From assembly GCF_016722785.1 (NCBI RefSeq), contig NZ_JAEQNE010000006.1, forward strand, positions 237,501 through 301,500: 64,000 nt of DNA, read 5' to 3'. Positions 24,307 to 33,070 of the stretch are shown here, in pieces (within the stretch, counting starts at the first letter, position 1; each line of letters opens with the position of its first letter). Below the pieces are notes generated by a model, which was not told the origin of the DNA, did no database searches, and worked only from the letters and a program-made list of their open reading frames with translations. Origin of the DNA: Ramlibacter monticola. Lineage in GTDB: Bacteria; Pseudomonadota; Gammaproteobacteria; Burkholderiales; Burkholderiaceae_C. The translations under genes were made by a program, and so were the position numbers.

Positions 24307-25989
24307 ATGAGGCTGCGCCCCCTGCTCGCTTCGTGGCGGCCTGCCCTCCCCGGCCCCTCGGCGGAGAGTGGCCGCCCCTTCCAGCTGACCCGCTACTTCA
24401 CCGCCACCAGCCTGATGGCGTTCGTCGTGCTGGCGATCGCGCTGTACCTGCTGGAGCTGGGCGAGCAGCGCTTCTTCGCCGCGACCCAGCGCGAACAGGG
24501 CAACTTCCTCGCCACCGTGCAGGCGCAGCTGCTGCAGGAACAAAAGGAAGCGGGCCGCAGCAACCTGGTCTCGGTCCACGAAGCCGGCCACGTCACGCTG
24601 GCGCACGTGTTCGCCAATGCGCTGTGGGAGTCGCACTTCGCCCCGCTGGTCGCCCGCGCCCAGGCGGTGCCGGTGGAGCGTTGCCGCGCATCGGCCCCGG
24701 ACGTCCAGCGCGGCCCCGTCGCGGACGCGAAGGCCTGCACCGCGGAGCTGCGGCGGCAGGTGGCCGCCCTGCCCGGCTTCCCCGACGTCGACGCGCCGGT
24801 GCGCGCGCTCATGCGCCGCACCAGCGTGTTCAAGATCAAGGTCTACGACCTGCGCGGCCTCACCGTCTATTCCTCCGAGCTGGCGCAGGTCGGCGAGGAC
24901 AAGGCCGAGAACCGGGGCTGGCGCTCCGCCGCGGACGGCCACCCGGCCAGCGAGCTGGTCCACCGCAATCGCTTCAGCGCCTTCGAGGGGGAAGTCGAGC
25001 ACCGCGACCTGATCCAGAGCTACATCCCGGTGGACCTGCCGCGCGGCGGGGTGGGCGGCGTCTTCGAGATCTACTCGGACGTCACCCCGCTGCTGCAGCA
25101 GCTCGATTCCGCCGGCCTGCGGCTGGGCGACGTGACGAAGCGCAACCAGGAGCGCGTGCAGCAGGCCGCCGAGCGCAACCAGGCGACGATGGAGCGGTCC
25201 TCCACGCGACTGCTGCTGGTGAGCGCGGCGCTGCTCGTGATGGTGTACCTCGCGCTGCTCTATCTGGTGCGCAACGCCCAGCGCATCATCGACGCCGAGG
25301 CGCGCGCCCGCGAGCAGATGGCCGTGCGCGAGCACGAGTGGCACCAGGACAAGATGGCCACCATGGCGACCATGGCGGCCCACATCTCGCACGAGGTGGG
25401 CAACCCGCTGGCGATCATCTCCGGCATGGCGGAGGAGATCGAGCACTGGCGCACGCCGGCCGACATCCAGCCGGAGATGGCCAGGACCATCGTGCAGCAG
25501 ACCGCCCGCATCTCCGGCATGACGCGCCGCATCAGCGACTTCGCCACGGCCGGCAGCGACACCCCCGAAGTGGTGAACATCAACCAGGCGGTGAGCTCGG
25601 TGTGCGATTTCCTGCGTTTCGACCGCCGCTTCCGCGGCACGCCGATCGAGCAGCGCCGCGGCGAGGGGCTGCTGGCCTGCGAGGCGATCCCGGACCAGCT
25701 CACCGAGGTGCTGATGGGGCTGCTGCACGCCCTGGAAGAGAACTGCGAGCGCTGCGGCGGCGCCGGCGGCACCCGGCTGGTGGTGAGCACGGAGGCGCTG
25801 CAGGACACGGTGCGCCTCCACATCGCCTGCCAATGCGGCCCGCACCAGCTGGCCTGCCGCATCCCGCCCGACGAGGGCCGCATGGCCGCGGCCCGCCGTC
25901 GCATCGAGGGCATGGGGGGCGATCTGGAACTTTCGCTGACCGGCGTCGAGATCCGGTTGCCGGCCTGGAAGCCGCCGTCCGTGTCCTGA
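24307..25989 (+). CDS. Sensor histidine kinase-like protein with degenerate ATPase domain
   Basis: A 560-residue membrane protein with strong ribosome binding site AAGGAGG. A first helix (SLMAFVVLAIALYLLEL) is followed by a long periplasmic region of about 230 residues, a second helix (LLLVSAALLVMVYLALLYLV), a coiled segment, and a HisKA box with the expected His in AAHISHEVGNPLAIISGMAEE. The catalytic domain is abnormal: the N-box reads EVLMGLLHALEENC instead of a canonical NLLxNA, and no DxGxG motif is found where CQCGPHQLACR stands. It ends with GMGGDLELS as kinases do. It may be a phosphatase, a pseudokinase or a very divergent kinase. No response regulator is adjacent; the next gene on its side is convergent. 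Confidence 0.8.
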   Translation: MRLRPLLASWRPALPGPSAESGRPFQLTRYFTATSLMAFVVLAIALYLLELGEQRFFAATQREQGNFLATVQAQLLQEQKEAGRSNLVSVHEAGHVTLAHVFANALWESHFAPLVARAQAVPVERCRASAPDVQRGPVADAKACTAELRRQVAALPGFPDVDAPVRALMRRTSVFKIKVYDLRGLTVYSSELAQVGEDKAENRGWRSAADGHPASELVHRNRFSAFEGEVEHRDLIQSYIPVDLPRGGVGGVFEIYSDVTPLLQQLDSAGLRLGDVTKRNQERVQQAAERNQATMERSSTRLLLVSAALLVMVYLALLYLVRNAQRIIDAEARAREQMAVREHEWHQDKMATMATMAAHISHEVGNPLAIISGMAEEIEHWRTPADIQPEMARTIVQQTARISGMTRRISDFATAGSDTPEVVNINQAVSSVCDFLRFDRRFRGTPIEQRRGEGLLACEAIPDQLTEVLMGLLHALEENCERCGGAGGTRLVVSTEALQDTVRLHIACQCGPHQLACRIPPDEGRMAAARRRIEGMGGDLELSLTGVEIRLPAWKPPSVS

Positions 25990-26010
25990 GGCGCCGCGGA
26001 AGCCAGCGGC

Positions 26011-26691
26011 TCAGGCCAGCCCGCACCACTCGGCGATGCGATGGGCCAGGTCCATCCACAGCGCCCAGGCGGCGGTGGCGGCCAGCAGGCCGCCGGCGAT
26101 GCGGGTGCCCCAGTCCTTGCGCAGGCGGTTGCCCAGGTCCTGCAGCTTGCGGAAGGCGGCCGGGGCGAGCCCCAGCGCGATGCCGCTGCCCAGGGCGAAC
26201 AGGGCCATGCTCAGCGCGCCCTCCAGCGGGCCGCCGGAGAGCGATGCCACCAGCAACGCCGAATAGAGCAGCCCGCAGGGCATGAAGGTCCACAGCGCGC
26301 CGGTCACGACGAGCCCGCCGCGGCGCTGCGCCAGCGGCCGCACGCGCTGCCAGATCCCGCGGCCGGCGGACTCCACCCACTGCGGCTGGCGGGCCTGCGC
26401 CAGCAGCATCACGCCCCAGACGAGCACGGCGACGTGGAACAGCGTCCAGGCCGGGCGCAGGGCGGCGGTGTGGGAGGAGAGCCAGGCGAAGCTCTGCACG
26501 GCCAGTCCGGCCGCGGCGCCCGCCAGGCTGTAACCCAGCAGGCGGCCGGCCTGGAAGGTCCACATGCCGCGGGCCGGCTTCGCGCCGACGCCGCGGATCA
26601 CGCCGCCGCAGGCGGCGCCGCACATGGCCAGGCAGTGGGGTCCCCCGACCAGCCCCATCAGAAAGGCGGTGCCGGCGAGGGTGAGCGTCAT
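26011..26691 (-). CDS. SafE/DsbD_2-like membrane protein linked to cbb3 oxidase assembly
   Basis: A 226-residue protein with six to seven membrane helices. Cysteine-containing helix ends GLVGGPHCLAMCGAACGG (N-terminal) and FMPCGLLYSALLVAS (middle) mark the SafE/DsbD_2-like family (often called sulfite exporter TauE/SafE). In many proteobacteria this gene sits next to ccoIS, hemN and fnr and is linked to copper handling for cbb3 oxidase. Here its ATG overlaps the hemN stop (TGATG), so it is coupled to HemN synthesis. A copper role is inferred from family context. Confidence 0.85.
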   Translation of the reverse strand: MTLTLAGTAFLMGLVGGPHCLAMCGAACGGVIRGVGAKPARGMWTFQAGRLLGYSLAGAAAGLAVQSFAWLSSHTAALRPAWTLFHVAVLVWGVMLLAQARQPQWVESAGRGIWQRVRPLAQRRGGLVVTGALWTFMPCGLLYSALLVASLSGGPLEGALSMALFALGSGIALGLAPAAFRKLQDLGNRLRKDWGTRIAGGLLAATAAWALWMDLAHRIAEWCGLA

Positions 26692-28076
26692 CAGATGATC
26701 CGGGAGAAGCGCGTCCGGTTGCGGTCGGCCTGCAGGTACTTGTCGAACTGCATGGCGACGGCGCGGACGAAGAACCAGCCCTGCGCGGTGACCTGGATGC
26801 CCTCGTCGTCGACGACGACCATGCCCTGCTCCTGCAGCTGGCGCATCTGTTCCATCTCGGCGGCGAAGTAGCTCTTGAAGTCCAGCAGCCAGGCCAGCTC
26901 GATCGACTCGAACACCACCTGCCCCTGGCACATCAGGGCCATGATCACCGCCCGCCGCGCCAGGTCGTCGCGCGACAGCGCCAGCCCGCGCACGACCGGC
27001 AGCCTGCCCTGGTCGAGCGAGTCGCAATATTCGTCCATGGTCTTGGCGTTCTGGCTGTAGGTGGCGCCCACCTTGCCGATCGCCGAGACGCCCAGGCCGA
27101 TCAGGTCGCAGTCGGCCTGCGTGCTGTAGCCCTGGAAGTTGCGATGCAGGCGGCCCTGGCGCTTGGCTACGGCCAGCGCGTCGCCGGGCAGCGCGAAGTG
27201 GTCCATGCCGATGTAGACGTAGCCGGCGCTGATGAAGGCGGCCAGCGCCTGCGACAGCATGGAGACCTTGTTGGCCGCGCCGGGCAGTTCGGCCGCGATG
27301 ATGCGCCGCTGCGGCTTGAAGCGCTCCGGCAGGTGCGCGTACGCGTACAGGGCGATACGGTCCGGCCGCAGGGTGGAGACCTGCTGCAGCGTGCGGGTGA
27401 AGGACTCGGGCGTCTGGCGCGGCAGGCCGTAGATCAGGTCCACGTTGACGGAGTCGAAGCCGATGCGGCGGGCATCTTCCATCAGGGCGGCGACCTGCTC
27501 GTAGGGCTGCACGCGGTGCACGGCCTTCTGCACGTCGGGGTCGAAGTCCTGCACGCCGTAGCTGATGCGGTTGAAACCCAGGTCGTACAGGAACTGCAGG
27601 CGCTCGGTGGTGACGGTGCGCGGGTCGATCTCGATCGAGGACTCGGCGCCGGGCGCGATCGCGAAGTTGCGGCGCAGCATGGCCATCAGCTGGCGCAGTT
27701 CGTCGTCGGTCAGGAAGGTCGGCGAGCCGCCGCCCAGGTGGAGCTGGCTGACCGGCTGCCCGGTGCCCAGCACCTCGGCGTGCAGTTCCACCTCGCGGGT
27801 CAGGTAGCGCAGGTAGGGCGCGGCCCGCTCGTGGTGCTTGGTGATGATCTTGTTGCAGGCGCAGTAGTAGCACAGCGATTCGCAGAACGGAATGTGCACG
27901 TACAGCGACAGCGGCAGGGCCATGGCCGCAGGGCCCTCCCGGCGCTGGGCCAGGGCCTGCTCGTAGTCGGCCGGTCCGAACGCCTCGACGAAACGGTCCG
28001 CGGTCGGATAGGAGGTATACCGGGGACCGGGAACGTCGTACTTGCGCAGCAGATCGGGGGAGATGGTGGTCGTCAT
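26691..28076 (-). CDS. hemN: HemN, oxygen-independent coproporphyrinogen III dehydrogenase
   Basis: A 461-residue radical SAM enzyme that converts coproporphyrinogen III to protoporphyrinogen IX without oxygen, providing haem for the many cytochromes encoded here. The start region YDVPGPRYTSYPTADRF is diagnostic, the cluster motif is CESLCYYC (near residue 62-69), then LHLGGGSPTFL and the second-SAM region RISYGVQDFDPDVQKAVHR. Length equals that of E. coli HemN. An FNR-type box lies 52 bp upstream of its start, shared with the divergent fnr gene. Confidence 0.96.
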   Translation of the reverse strand: MTTTISPDLLRKYDVPGPRYTSYPTADRFVEAFGPADYEQALAQRREGPAAMALPLSLYVHIPFCESLCYYCACNKIITKHHERAAPYLRYLTREVELHAEVLGTGQPVSQLHLGGGSPTFLTDDELRQLMAMLRRNFAIAPGAESSIEIDPRTVTTERLQFLYDLGFNRISYGVQDFDPDVQKAVHRVQPYEQVAALMEDARRIGFDSVNVDLIYGLPRQTPESFTRTLQQVSTLRPDRIALYAYAHLPERFKPQRRIIAAELPGAANKVSMLSQALAAFISAGYVYIGMDHFALPGDALAVAKRQGRLHRNFQGYSTQADCDLIGLGVSAIGKVGATYSQNAKTMDEYCDSLDQGRLPVVRGLALSRDDLARRAVIMALMCQGQVVFESIELAWLLDFKSYFAAEMEQMRQLQEQGMVVVDDEGIQVTAQGWFFVRAVAMQFDKYLQADRNRTRFSRII

Positions 28077-28127
28077 TGGGGGGTCTTCTCTGGCGGTGAA
28101 TCGTGCGCCCGGCCACTCCGGGCCCAG

Positions 28128-28141
28128 TTGATCTGAGTCAA
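28128..28141. promoter_or_regulatory. FNR-type box between hemN and fnr
   Basis: TTGATCTGAGTCAA, exact TTGA-N6-TCAA core, nine of ten positions of the full consensus. It is 52 bp from the hemN start and about 75 bp from the fnr start. It could activate hemN and autoregulate fnr, as known in other proteobacteria (inferred). Confidence 0.75.
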
Positions 28142-28215
28142 CCGGGGGGGAAACCCGCCCCTGACAATTTACCTGTCGATACGAGCACCCTTACGCCCGG
28201 AAAGTGCCCACCCTC

Positions 28216-28971
28216 ATGTCCCCAGTTGCGAGAGAAGACGCGCCCAAGCTGAGCCCCACCACCATCAAGGTGGCGTGCTCGAACTGCAACCTGCGCGAAC
28301 TATGCATGCCGATCGGCCTGAGCGACGAGGACCTGGCCCGCCTCGACGAGGTGATCACCTCGCGGCGCAAGGTACGGCGCAAGACGGCGTTGTTCCGCAA
28401 TGGCGAGAAGTTCCACGCGCTCTACGCCATCCGCACCGGCGTGTTCAAGACCTGCGTGACGGCCGAGGACGGCCGCGACCAGGTGACGGGCTTCCAGATG
28501 GCGGGCGAGATCGTCGGCCTCGACGGCATCGTCAACGACCACCACACCTGCGACGCCGTGGCCCTGGAGGACGCCGAGGTGTGCGTCCTGCCCTTCGACC
28601 GCATCGGCGAGCTGTCGCGCGAAGTCGGCGCGCTGCAGCACCACCTGCACCGCGTGATGAGCCGCGAGATCGTGCGCGAGCACGGCGTGATGCTGCTGCT
28701 CGGGACCATGCGCGCCGAGGAGCGCCTCGCGGCCTTCCTGCTGAACCTCGTGCAGCGCCTGCAGGCCCGCGGCTTCTCGCGCTCCGAGCTGGTGCTGCGC
28801 ATGACCCGGCAGGAGATCGGCAGCTACCTCGGCCTCAAGTTGGAGACGGTGAGCCGCACCTTCTCACGCTTCGCCGAAGAAAACATGATCGAGGTGCACC
28901 AGCGCCACGTGCGCATCGTGGACGTCGATCGCCTGCGCGGCCTGCTGGCCCAGCCGGGCACCGGCTTCTGA
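28216..28971 (+). CDS. fnr: FNR-type oxygen-sensing transcriptional regulator
   Basis: A 251-residue Crp/Fnr-family regulator. The N-terminal cysteines CSNCNLREL-C and the internal Cys in HHTCDAVALE give the four ligands of an oxygen-labile [4Fe-4S] cluster. The cNMP-like barrel follows (LFRNGEKFHALYAIRTGVF). The C-terminal helix-turn-helix MTRQEIGSYLGLKLETVSRTF contains E..SR, which reads TTGAT half sites. A GTG start four codons upstream is also possible. The many TTGA-N6-TCAA boxes in this window are its probable targets. It is divergent from hemN. Confidence 0.95.
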   Translation: MSPVAREDAPKLSPTTIKVACSNCNLRELCMPIGLSDEDLARLDEVITSRRKVRRKTALFRNGEKFHALYAIRTGVFKTCVTAEDGRDQVTGFQMAGEIVGLDGIVNDHHTCDAVALEDAEVCVLPFDRIGELSREVGALQHHLHRVMSREIVREHGVMLLLGTMRAEERLAAFLLNLVQRLQARGFSRSELVLRMTRQEIGSYLGLKLETVSRTFSRFAEENMIEVHQRHVRIVDVDRLRGLLAQPGTGF

Positions 28972-29095
28972 CGGCCGCGCCGCCGGCGAGCCCTCTGCTG
29001 TAGGAGCGGGCGGACCCGCATTGCCGCGTTGCGCCCCTGTCGCGGCCACGCCTGCGCCCCAAGATGGTAAGCATCAACCATCCCAAGGAGGCCAG

Positions 29096-29314
29096 ATGAA
29101 CAAGCAGCAGATCAAGGGTGTCGCCAACCAGGTGACGGGCGAGATCAAGCAGAAGGTCGGGCGCCTGACCGGCGACAGCAGCACCACGGCGAGCGGCCAC
29201 GCCCGCGAGATCAAGGGCCGCGTGCAGCAGGGCATCGGCAACGCGCGCGAGGACGTGCGGCAGGAGCGCGAACTGAAACGCGACATCGAGCGCGAGCGGC
29301 TGGACCGGCGTTGA
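29096..29314 (+). CDS. CsbD-family small stress protein
   Basis: A 72-residue hydrophilic, highly charged protein. The start MNKQQIKGVANQVTGEIKQK and KVGRLTGD match the CsbD domain, with a second half-repeat EIKGRVQQGIGNA and a helical Arg/Glu-rich tail. Such proteins accumulate under general stress; their function is unknown. A good ribosome binding site (AAGGAGG) precedes the ATG, and an intrinsic terminator follows at 29340. Confidence 0.9.
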   Translation: MNKQQIKGVANQVTGEIKQKVGRLTGDSSTTASGHAREIKGRVQQGIGNAREDVRQERELKRDIERERLDRR

Positions 29315-29339
29315 GGTCCTGACGCATCCCATGAAAAAA

Positions 29340-29365
29340 GCCGGGACTGTCCCGGCTTTTTTTTT
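29340..29365 (+). terminator. Intrinsic terminator after csbD-like gene
   Basis: A 7-bp stem GCCGGGA / TCCCGGC with loop CTG, followed by nine T residues and preceded by six A residues, so it may act in both directions. It ends the csbD-like transcript just before the 462-bp repeat element. Confidence 0.9.
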
Positions 29366-29449
29366 GCGCCGATCTCCCGGGGGGGTGATGGTCGGGGTTC
29401 ATTTCCGCCGGATGAGGGAATCGCAGGTGCGCGCAGCGGCCTTCTTGCC

Positions 29450-29576
29450 GGACCAGAGCGGGGCTGTCCGTCTCTGCGACTGTCCCCCGGCGCGGGTGAG
29501 ACGCGCGGCCCGGGGTGAGCGCCGCGCCCGCGCCTCCTCCTTTATGTCGCCGAGCCGGACAGCCCCGCTCTGGCCC
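29450..29576 (+). repeat. Hairpin-bounded module 1 (type 1)
   Basis: The left end GGACCAGAGCGGGGCTGTCC and the right end GACAGCCCCGCTCTGGCC are reverse complements apart from one base. Next to the left end is CGACTGTCCCCCGGCGCGG, next to the right end CTCCTCCTTTATGTCGCCG; these inner tags recur in all four modules. Module 4 (57086-57211) is its inverted counterpart. Confidence 0.85.
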
Positions 29577-29682
29577 TGCGCCGCGCCAGGTTCGTGCGCA
29601 GCGGCTTCGTTGACGCGTGCCGTATGCCGTCCCCCGCAAGAACCAGGTGCGCGAGGGAAGCTGCCGAATCGCGCGCTGCGCA

Positions 29683-29808
29683 GGACCAGGGCGGGCCTGT
29701 CCGCCTCGGCGACATAAAGGAGGGTGCGCGGGCGCGGCGAGCTTACGGGCCTGGACTCTCATCCGCGCCGGGGGACAGTCGCCGAGGCGGACAGGTCCGT
29801 CCTGGTCC
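29683..29808 (-). repeat. Hairpin-bounded module 2 (type 2)
   Basis: Same architecture as module 1 but reversed: the CGACATAAAGGAGG tag is at the left and the GGGGGACAGTCG tag at the right. The terminal repeats are of a second type (GGACCAGGGCGGGCCTGTCC on the left, GGACAGGTCCGTCCTGGTCC on the right). Its counterpart in copy 2 is at 56853-56978. Confidence 0.85.
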
Positions 29809-29909
29809 GGGCCACTGGCAACGAAGCGAGTCAGCGTATGACCGCGCCAATTCGAACGACAGTGCCTCTCCGCCGAACACCCTTCACCCCTTTGCCCCGC
29901 CAAGGCCAT

Positions 29910-32861
29910 TCACTCGCTGGGCGCCGACACGCTGCCGCTCGCCTGTCCCGCCGGTGCAGGGCTCGGGCTCGCATCGGCGCCCGACGGAACAGGCCCATTC
30001 GACTCGATCCGCGTGCTGCTGCCCGGCGACGTCCCCAGCGTGTCCGGGCGGCTGCCTCCGCCCGTAGTGGCCGTGGTATCGGGCCGGCTGCTCCCGCTCG
30101 GGGTGGAGGTCGTGGTCGTGTCCGGACGGTTGCTGCCGGCGGTGCCGCCGCGCATCGCCGTGCCGTCCGACCGCCCGTCCAGGTTCGTCGCCGGTTCCCG
30201 GCTGGTGGCGGGACCGCCGATACGGTCGTCCGCCCGGCTCGAGGGCCCGCCCAGCGTCGCCGTGGAGGAGCCGGTGCCCGCCGGTGGCGCCGTCCGCGCC
30301 GTCTGAGGAGGCGCCCGCACCACGTCCGGCGGCAGCGTCGGGTCGGGCGCATTCCGCGGCGTGTCGGGCATGCGGTAGACCTGCGTTCCCGGGATGGTGT
30401 CGATCGGCCGCGCGGGGGCGGGCTGCTCCAGCGGGCGCGGGAAGGCCGGGATGCGACGCGGCAGGTTGTCCGCGATCACCGGCGCATCCGGGGTCACCGC
30501 GGGCAGGGGCGCCGTCTCGGGCAGCGGCAGCGGCGGGGGCGCCACGGTGATCTGCTGCGGCGGCGGCTCGAGCACCGGCGGCTCCAGGTTGACCGGGGGC
30601 AGCGAGGCCACTTCCGGCTCGGACGCCGGCTCCGTGGGGATGTTGAACACGCTGTTCCACCAGTCGCCCATGCGATCCAGCAGGGGCTTCTCCTGGTCCC
30701 TCAGGCGCGGCGCGGCGAAGGCCGCCTTGGCATCGACCAGGTTCGCCTTGGTGGTCTGCTGCATGAAGTCGCCCACCAGCAGCAGCGCGTTGTGCGCGCC
30801 CTGCCCCCAGTAGGAACTGCGCATGGTCACGCGGTTGTCGTTGAAGCCGACCCAGGCGCCGGCCACCAGCTGCGGGTGCATCAGGATGAACCAGCCGTCG
30901 GTGTTGTCCTGGGTGGTGCCGGTCTTGCCGGCGAGGTCGCCGCTGAGGCCGAAGCGCGGCCGCAGGCCGGCGGCCGTGCCGTACTCGATCGTGCCGCGCA
31001 GCACGTCCAGCAGCGTCAGCGCGGCCTGGTTCTGCAGGGCCGGCTCGGGCGTGCGGGGCGCGAAGCTTTCCAGCACGTTGTGCTGGCGATCCTCCACCGC
31101 CGTCACGATCTGCGGCTCGATGTAGTTGCCGCCGTTGGCGATGGTGCCGAAGGACGCCACCATCTCCTTCAGCGTGACCGGGCTGGTGCCCAGGGCCAGC
31201 GAAGGCACTTCGTCCAGCTTGCTCTGGCGCACGCCCATCGCCCGCGCCAGGCCCGCCACGCGGGAGGGGCCGACCTGCATCATGAGCTGCGCGGTGATGG
31301 TGTTCTTGGACTTGGCGAGGCCGTCGCGCAGCGTCACGGGCAGGCCGGTCGGGGAGCCTTCGATGTCGCCCGGACGCCAGACCTTGTTGCGGTCGATCTG
31401 GATCTCCACCGGCTGGTCCATGAGGGTCTCGTTCGGCTGGTGCCCCATCTCGAAGGCGGCGCCGTACACGAAGGGCTTGAACGTGGAACCGGCCTGGCGC
31501 CGGGCCTGCTGCACGTGGTCGAACTTGTCCTCGGCGTAGTCGCGGCTGCCGACCCAGGCCTTCACGGCGCCGGTCTGCGGCTCGATCGCCAGGAAGCCGG
31601 CCTGCAGCAGGGTCTTCTGCCGCCGCAGCGCGCGCATGAATTCGGCGTTGGCCTGCAGGTCCTTGAGGGCCTGGGCCTCGCCCTGGCCCTGCTCGCGCGC
31701 CGCCTTGTACTCCTGCGAGTCCTTGATCCAGGCCTTCACCAGGTTCGGGTTGCTGTTCCAGAAGAATTCGAAGGGCGCGTACTTGCCGCGCGCCGCCGCG
31801 TAGTTGTTCGGATCGGACCCCAGCGCGACCAGCGCGCTGCGGCTCCACTCGACGTCCGCCACGGCCTGCAGCGCCCGGGTCTGGCGCTCCACCGCCTTCG
31901 TGGCCATCTCCTGCAGGCGGGAGTCGATGGTGGTCCGCACCACCAGGCCGTCGGCATAGATGTTGTAGTCGTGCCGGTCGGCCCACTCGATCAGCCAGCG
32001 GCGCAGGGATTCCGCCAGGTGCGGCGCCATGCCGTTGAATTCCGGCACCCGCTCGAAATCGAGCTTCATGGGCTGGGCCTTGAGCTGCTCGTAGCGCGCC
32101 TCGGGCAGCTTGCCCTCCTTGACCATCATGGCCAGCACCGTGTTGCGGCGCTGCAGCGCGCGTTCCGGGTTCATCACGGGGTTGTAGTAGGCCGTGCCCT
32201 TCAGCATGCCGACCAGCGTGGCGGCTTCCACCTCGTTGAGGTCTTTCGCGGACTTGTCGAAATAGGTCCGCGCGGCCATCTGGATGCCCCAGGCGTTGTA
32301 GAGGAAGGAAACGGAGTTGAGGTAGGTCTCCAGGATCTCCTCCTTGCTGTAGACCGCCTCGATCTTCAGCGCGGTGATCGCTTCCTTGACCTTGCGCGTG
32401 ACCGTCTGCTCGCGCCCGATCTGTCCCGGGTACAGGTTGCGCGCGAGCTGCTGCGTGAGGGTGGAGCCGCCTTCCACGTCGCCGTTGAGCGTGTTGAGCA
32501 CCGCCTTGGCCGTGCGCGCCACGTCGATGCCGTGGTGCTCGTAGAAGCGCTTGTCCTCGGTGGCGAGCAGGGCGTCCGTCACTTTCGGCGAGATGTCGGC
32601 AAGCTTCACCCAGTCGCGGTTGGCGCGCTTGAACACCGCCAGTTCCTTGCCGTCCGCCGACAGCACCACCGAGGGCTGTTCCTGCTTGGCCTTCTTGATG
32701 TCCCCGATGCTGGGCGTGAAGGGCAGCAGGGCCGCCGTGTACACGACGAGCGCCAGCGGCAGCGCGAGCGCGGCGCGCCATGGGTGCCGGCGGATCGCGC
32801 CGGCGATGCGCCGCAGGCCGGAGGCCGCGCGGCCCGTGACTCCCTCTGTCGCTCTTTTCAT
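29910..32861 (-). CDS. Class A penicillin-binding protein (PBP1a-type) with long disordered tail
   Basis: A 983-residue bifunctional peptidoglycan synthase. After a cytoplasmic basic segment and one membrane helix (AALALPLALVVYTAALLPF) comes the glycosyltransferase domain with the catalytic Glu in LLATEDKRFYEHHG near residue 102 and GGSTLTQQLARNL. The transpeptidase domain has the nucleophile motif STFK near residue 460, SKN, and KTGTT near 645. From about residue 715 the protein is Pro/Thr/Ser-rich and disordered, ending with three RPDT-containing repeats. The tail of over 250 residues is unusual. The gene stands alone, convergent with the csbD-like gene across the 462-bp repeat. Confidence 0.93.
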   Translation of the reverse strand: MKRATEGVTGRAASGLRRIAGAIRRHPWRAALALPLALVVYTAALLPFTPSIGDIKKAKQEQPSVVLSADGKELAVFKRANRDWVKLADISPKVTDALLATEDKRFYEHHGIDVARTAKAVLNTLNGDVEGGSTLTQQLARNLYPGQIGREQTVTRKVKEAITALKIEAVYSKEEILETYLNSVSFLYNAWGIQMAARTYFDKSAKDLNEVEAATLVGMLKGTAYYNPVMNPERALQRRNTVLAMMVKEGKLPEARYEQLKAQPMKLDFERVPEFNGMAPHLAESLRRWLIEWADRHDYNIYADGLVVRTTIDSRLQEMATKAVERQTRALQAVADVEWSRSALVALGSDPNNYAAARGKYAPFEFFWNSNPNLVKAWIKDSQEYKAAREQGQGEAQALKDLQANAEFMRALRRQKTLLQAGFLAIEPQTGAVKAWVGSRDYAEDKFDHVQQARRQAGSTFKPFVYGAAFEMGHQPNETLMDQPVEIQIDRNKVWRPGDIEGSPTGLPVTLRDGLAKSKNTITAQLMMQVGPSRVAGLARAMGVRQSKLDEVPSLALGTSPVTLKEMVASFGTIANGGNYIEPQIVTAVEDRQHNVLESFAPRTPEPALQNQAALTLLDVLRGTIEYGTAAGLRPRFGLSGDLAGKTGTTQDNTDGWFILMHPQLVAGAWVGFNDNRVTMRSSYWGQGAHNALLLVGDFMQQTTKANLVDAKAAFAAPRLRDQEKPLLDRMGDWWNSVFNIPTEPASEPEVASLPPVNLEPPVLEPPPQQITVAPPPLPLPETAPLPAVTPDAPVIADNLPRRIPAFPRPLEQPAPARPIDTIPGTQVYRMPDTPRNAPDPTLPPDVVRAPPQTARTAPPAGTGSSTATLGGPSSRADDRIGGPATSREPATNLDGRSDGTAMRGGTAGSNRPDTTTTSTPSGSSRPDTTATTGGGSRPDTLGTSPGSSTRIESNGPVPSGADASPSPAPAGQASGSVSAPSE

Positions 32862-33070
32862 GATGCGGTGTTCCTCATGGGTGGAGGAATTAGGGCGGCA
32901 CGGCGGTGGCGCGACTGTAGGACGGCTGCGCGGTGGGAACGGGGGCTTTGCCGCGTGCGGATTGCCCCTGCGGATGACGGAATGCGGGCGCGGTGGCCGG
33001 CCTTCGTACAGCCGTGCCGGAAGCCGTCCGACGAAAGGCCGCCCGCGGGCGGGCGGAACATGGATGCCCT

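Larger units (their letters stand above)
29396..29857 (+). repeat. 462-bp compound inverted-repeat element, copy 1
   Basis: The 595-bp gap between the csbD-like gene and the end of the penicillin-binding protein gene holds no plausible gene; it is filled by this element. Its reverse complement recurs almost fully at 56804-57266, outward to GTTCGAATTGGCGCGGTC at one end and CCCTCATCCGGC at the other. Inside are two 126-127-bp modules (29450-29576 and 29683-29808) in head-to-head orientation with a 106-bp spacer. Each module is bounded by inverted repeats of about 21 bp beginning GGACCAG. I do not recognise the family. Confidence 0.9.

Noticed and set aside
29594-29841. Short plus-strand frames within repeat copy 1 (and similar ones at 56706-57263)
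   Set aside because: They arise from the repeat modules, are read through both orientations alike, have no good ribosome binding site, and show no conserved protein pattern.
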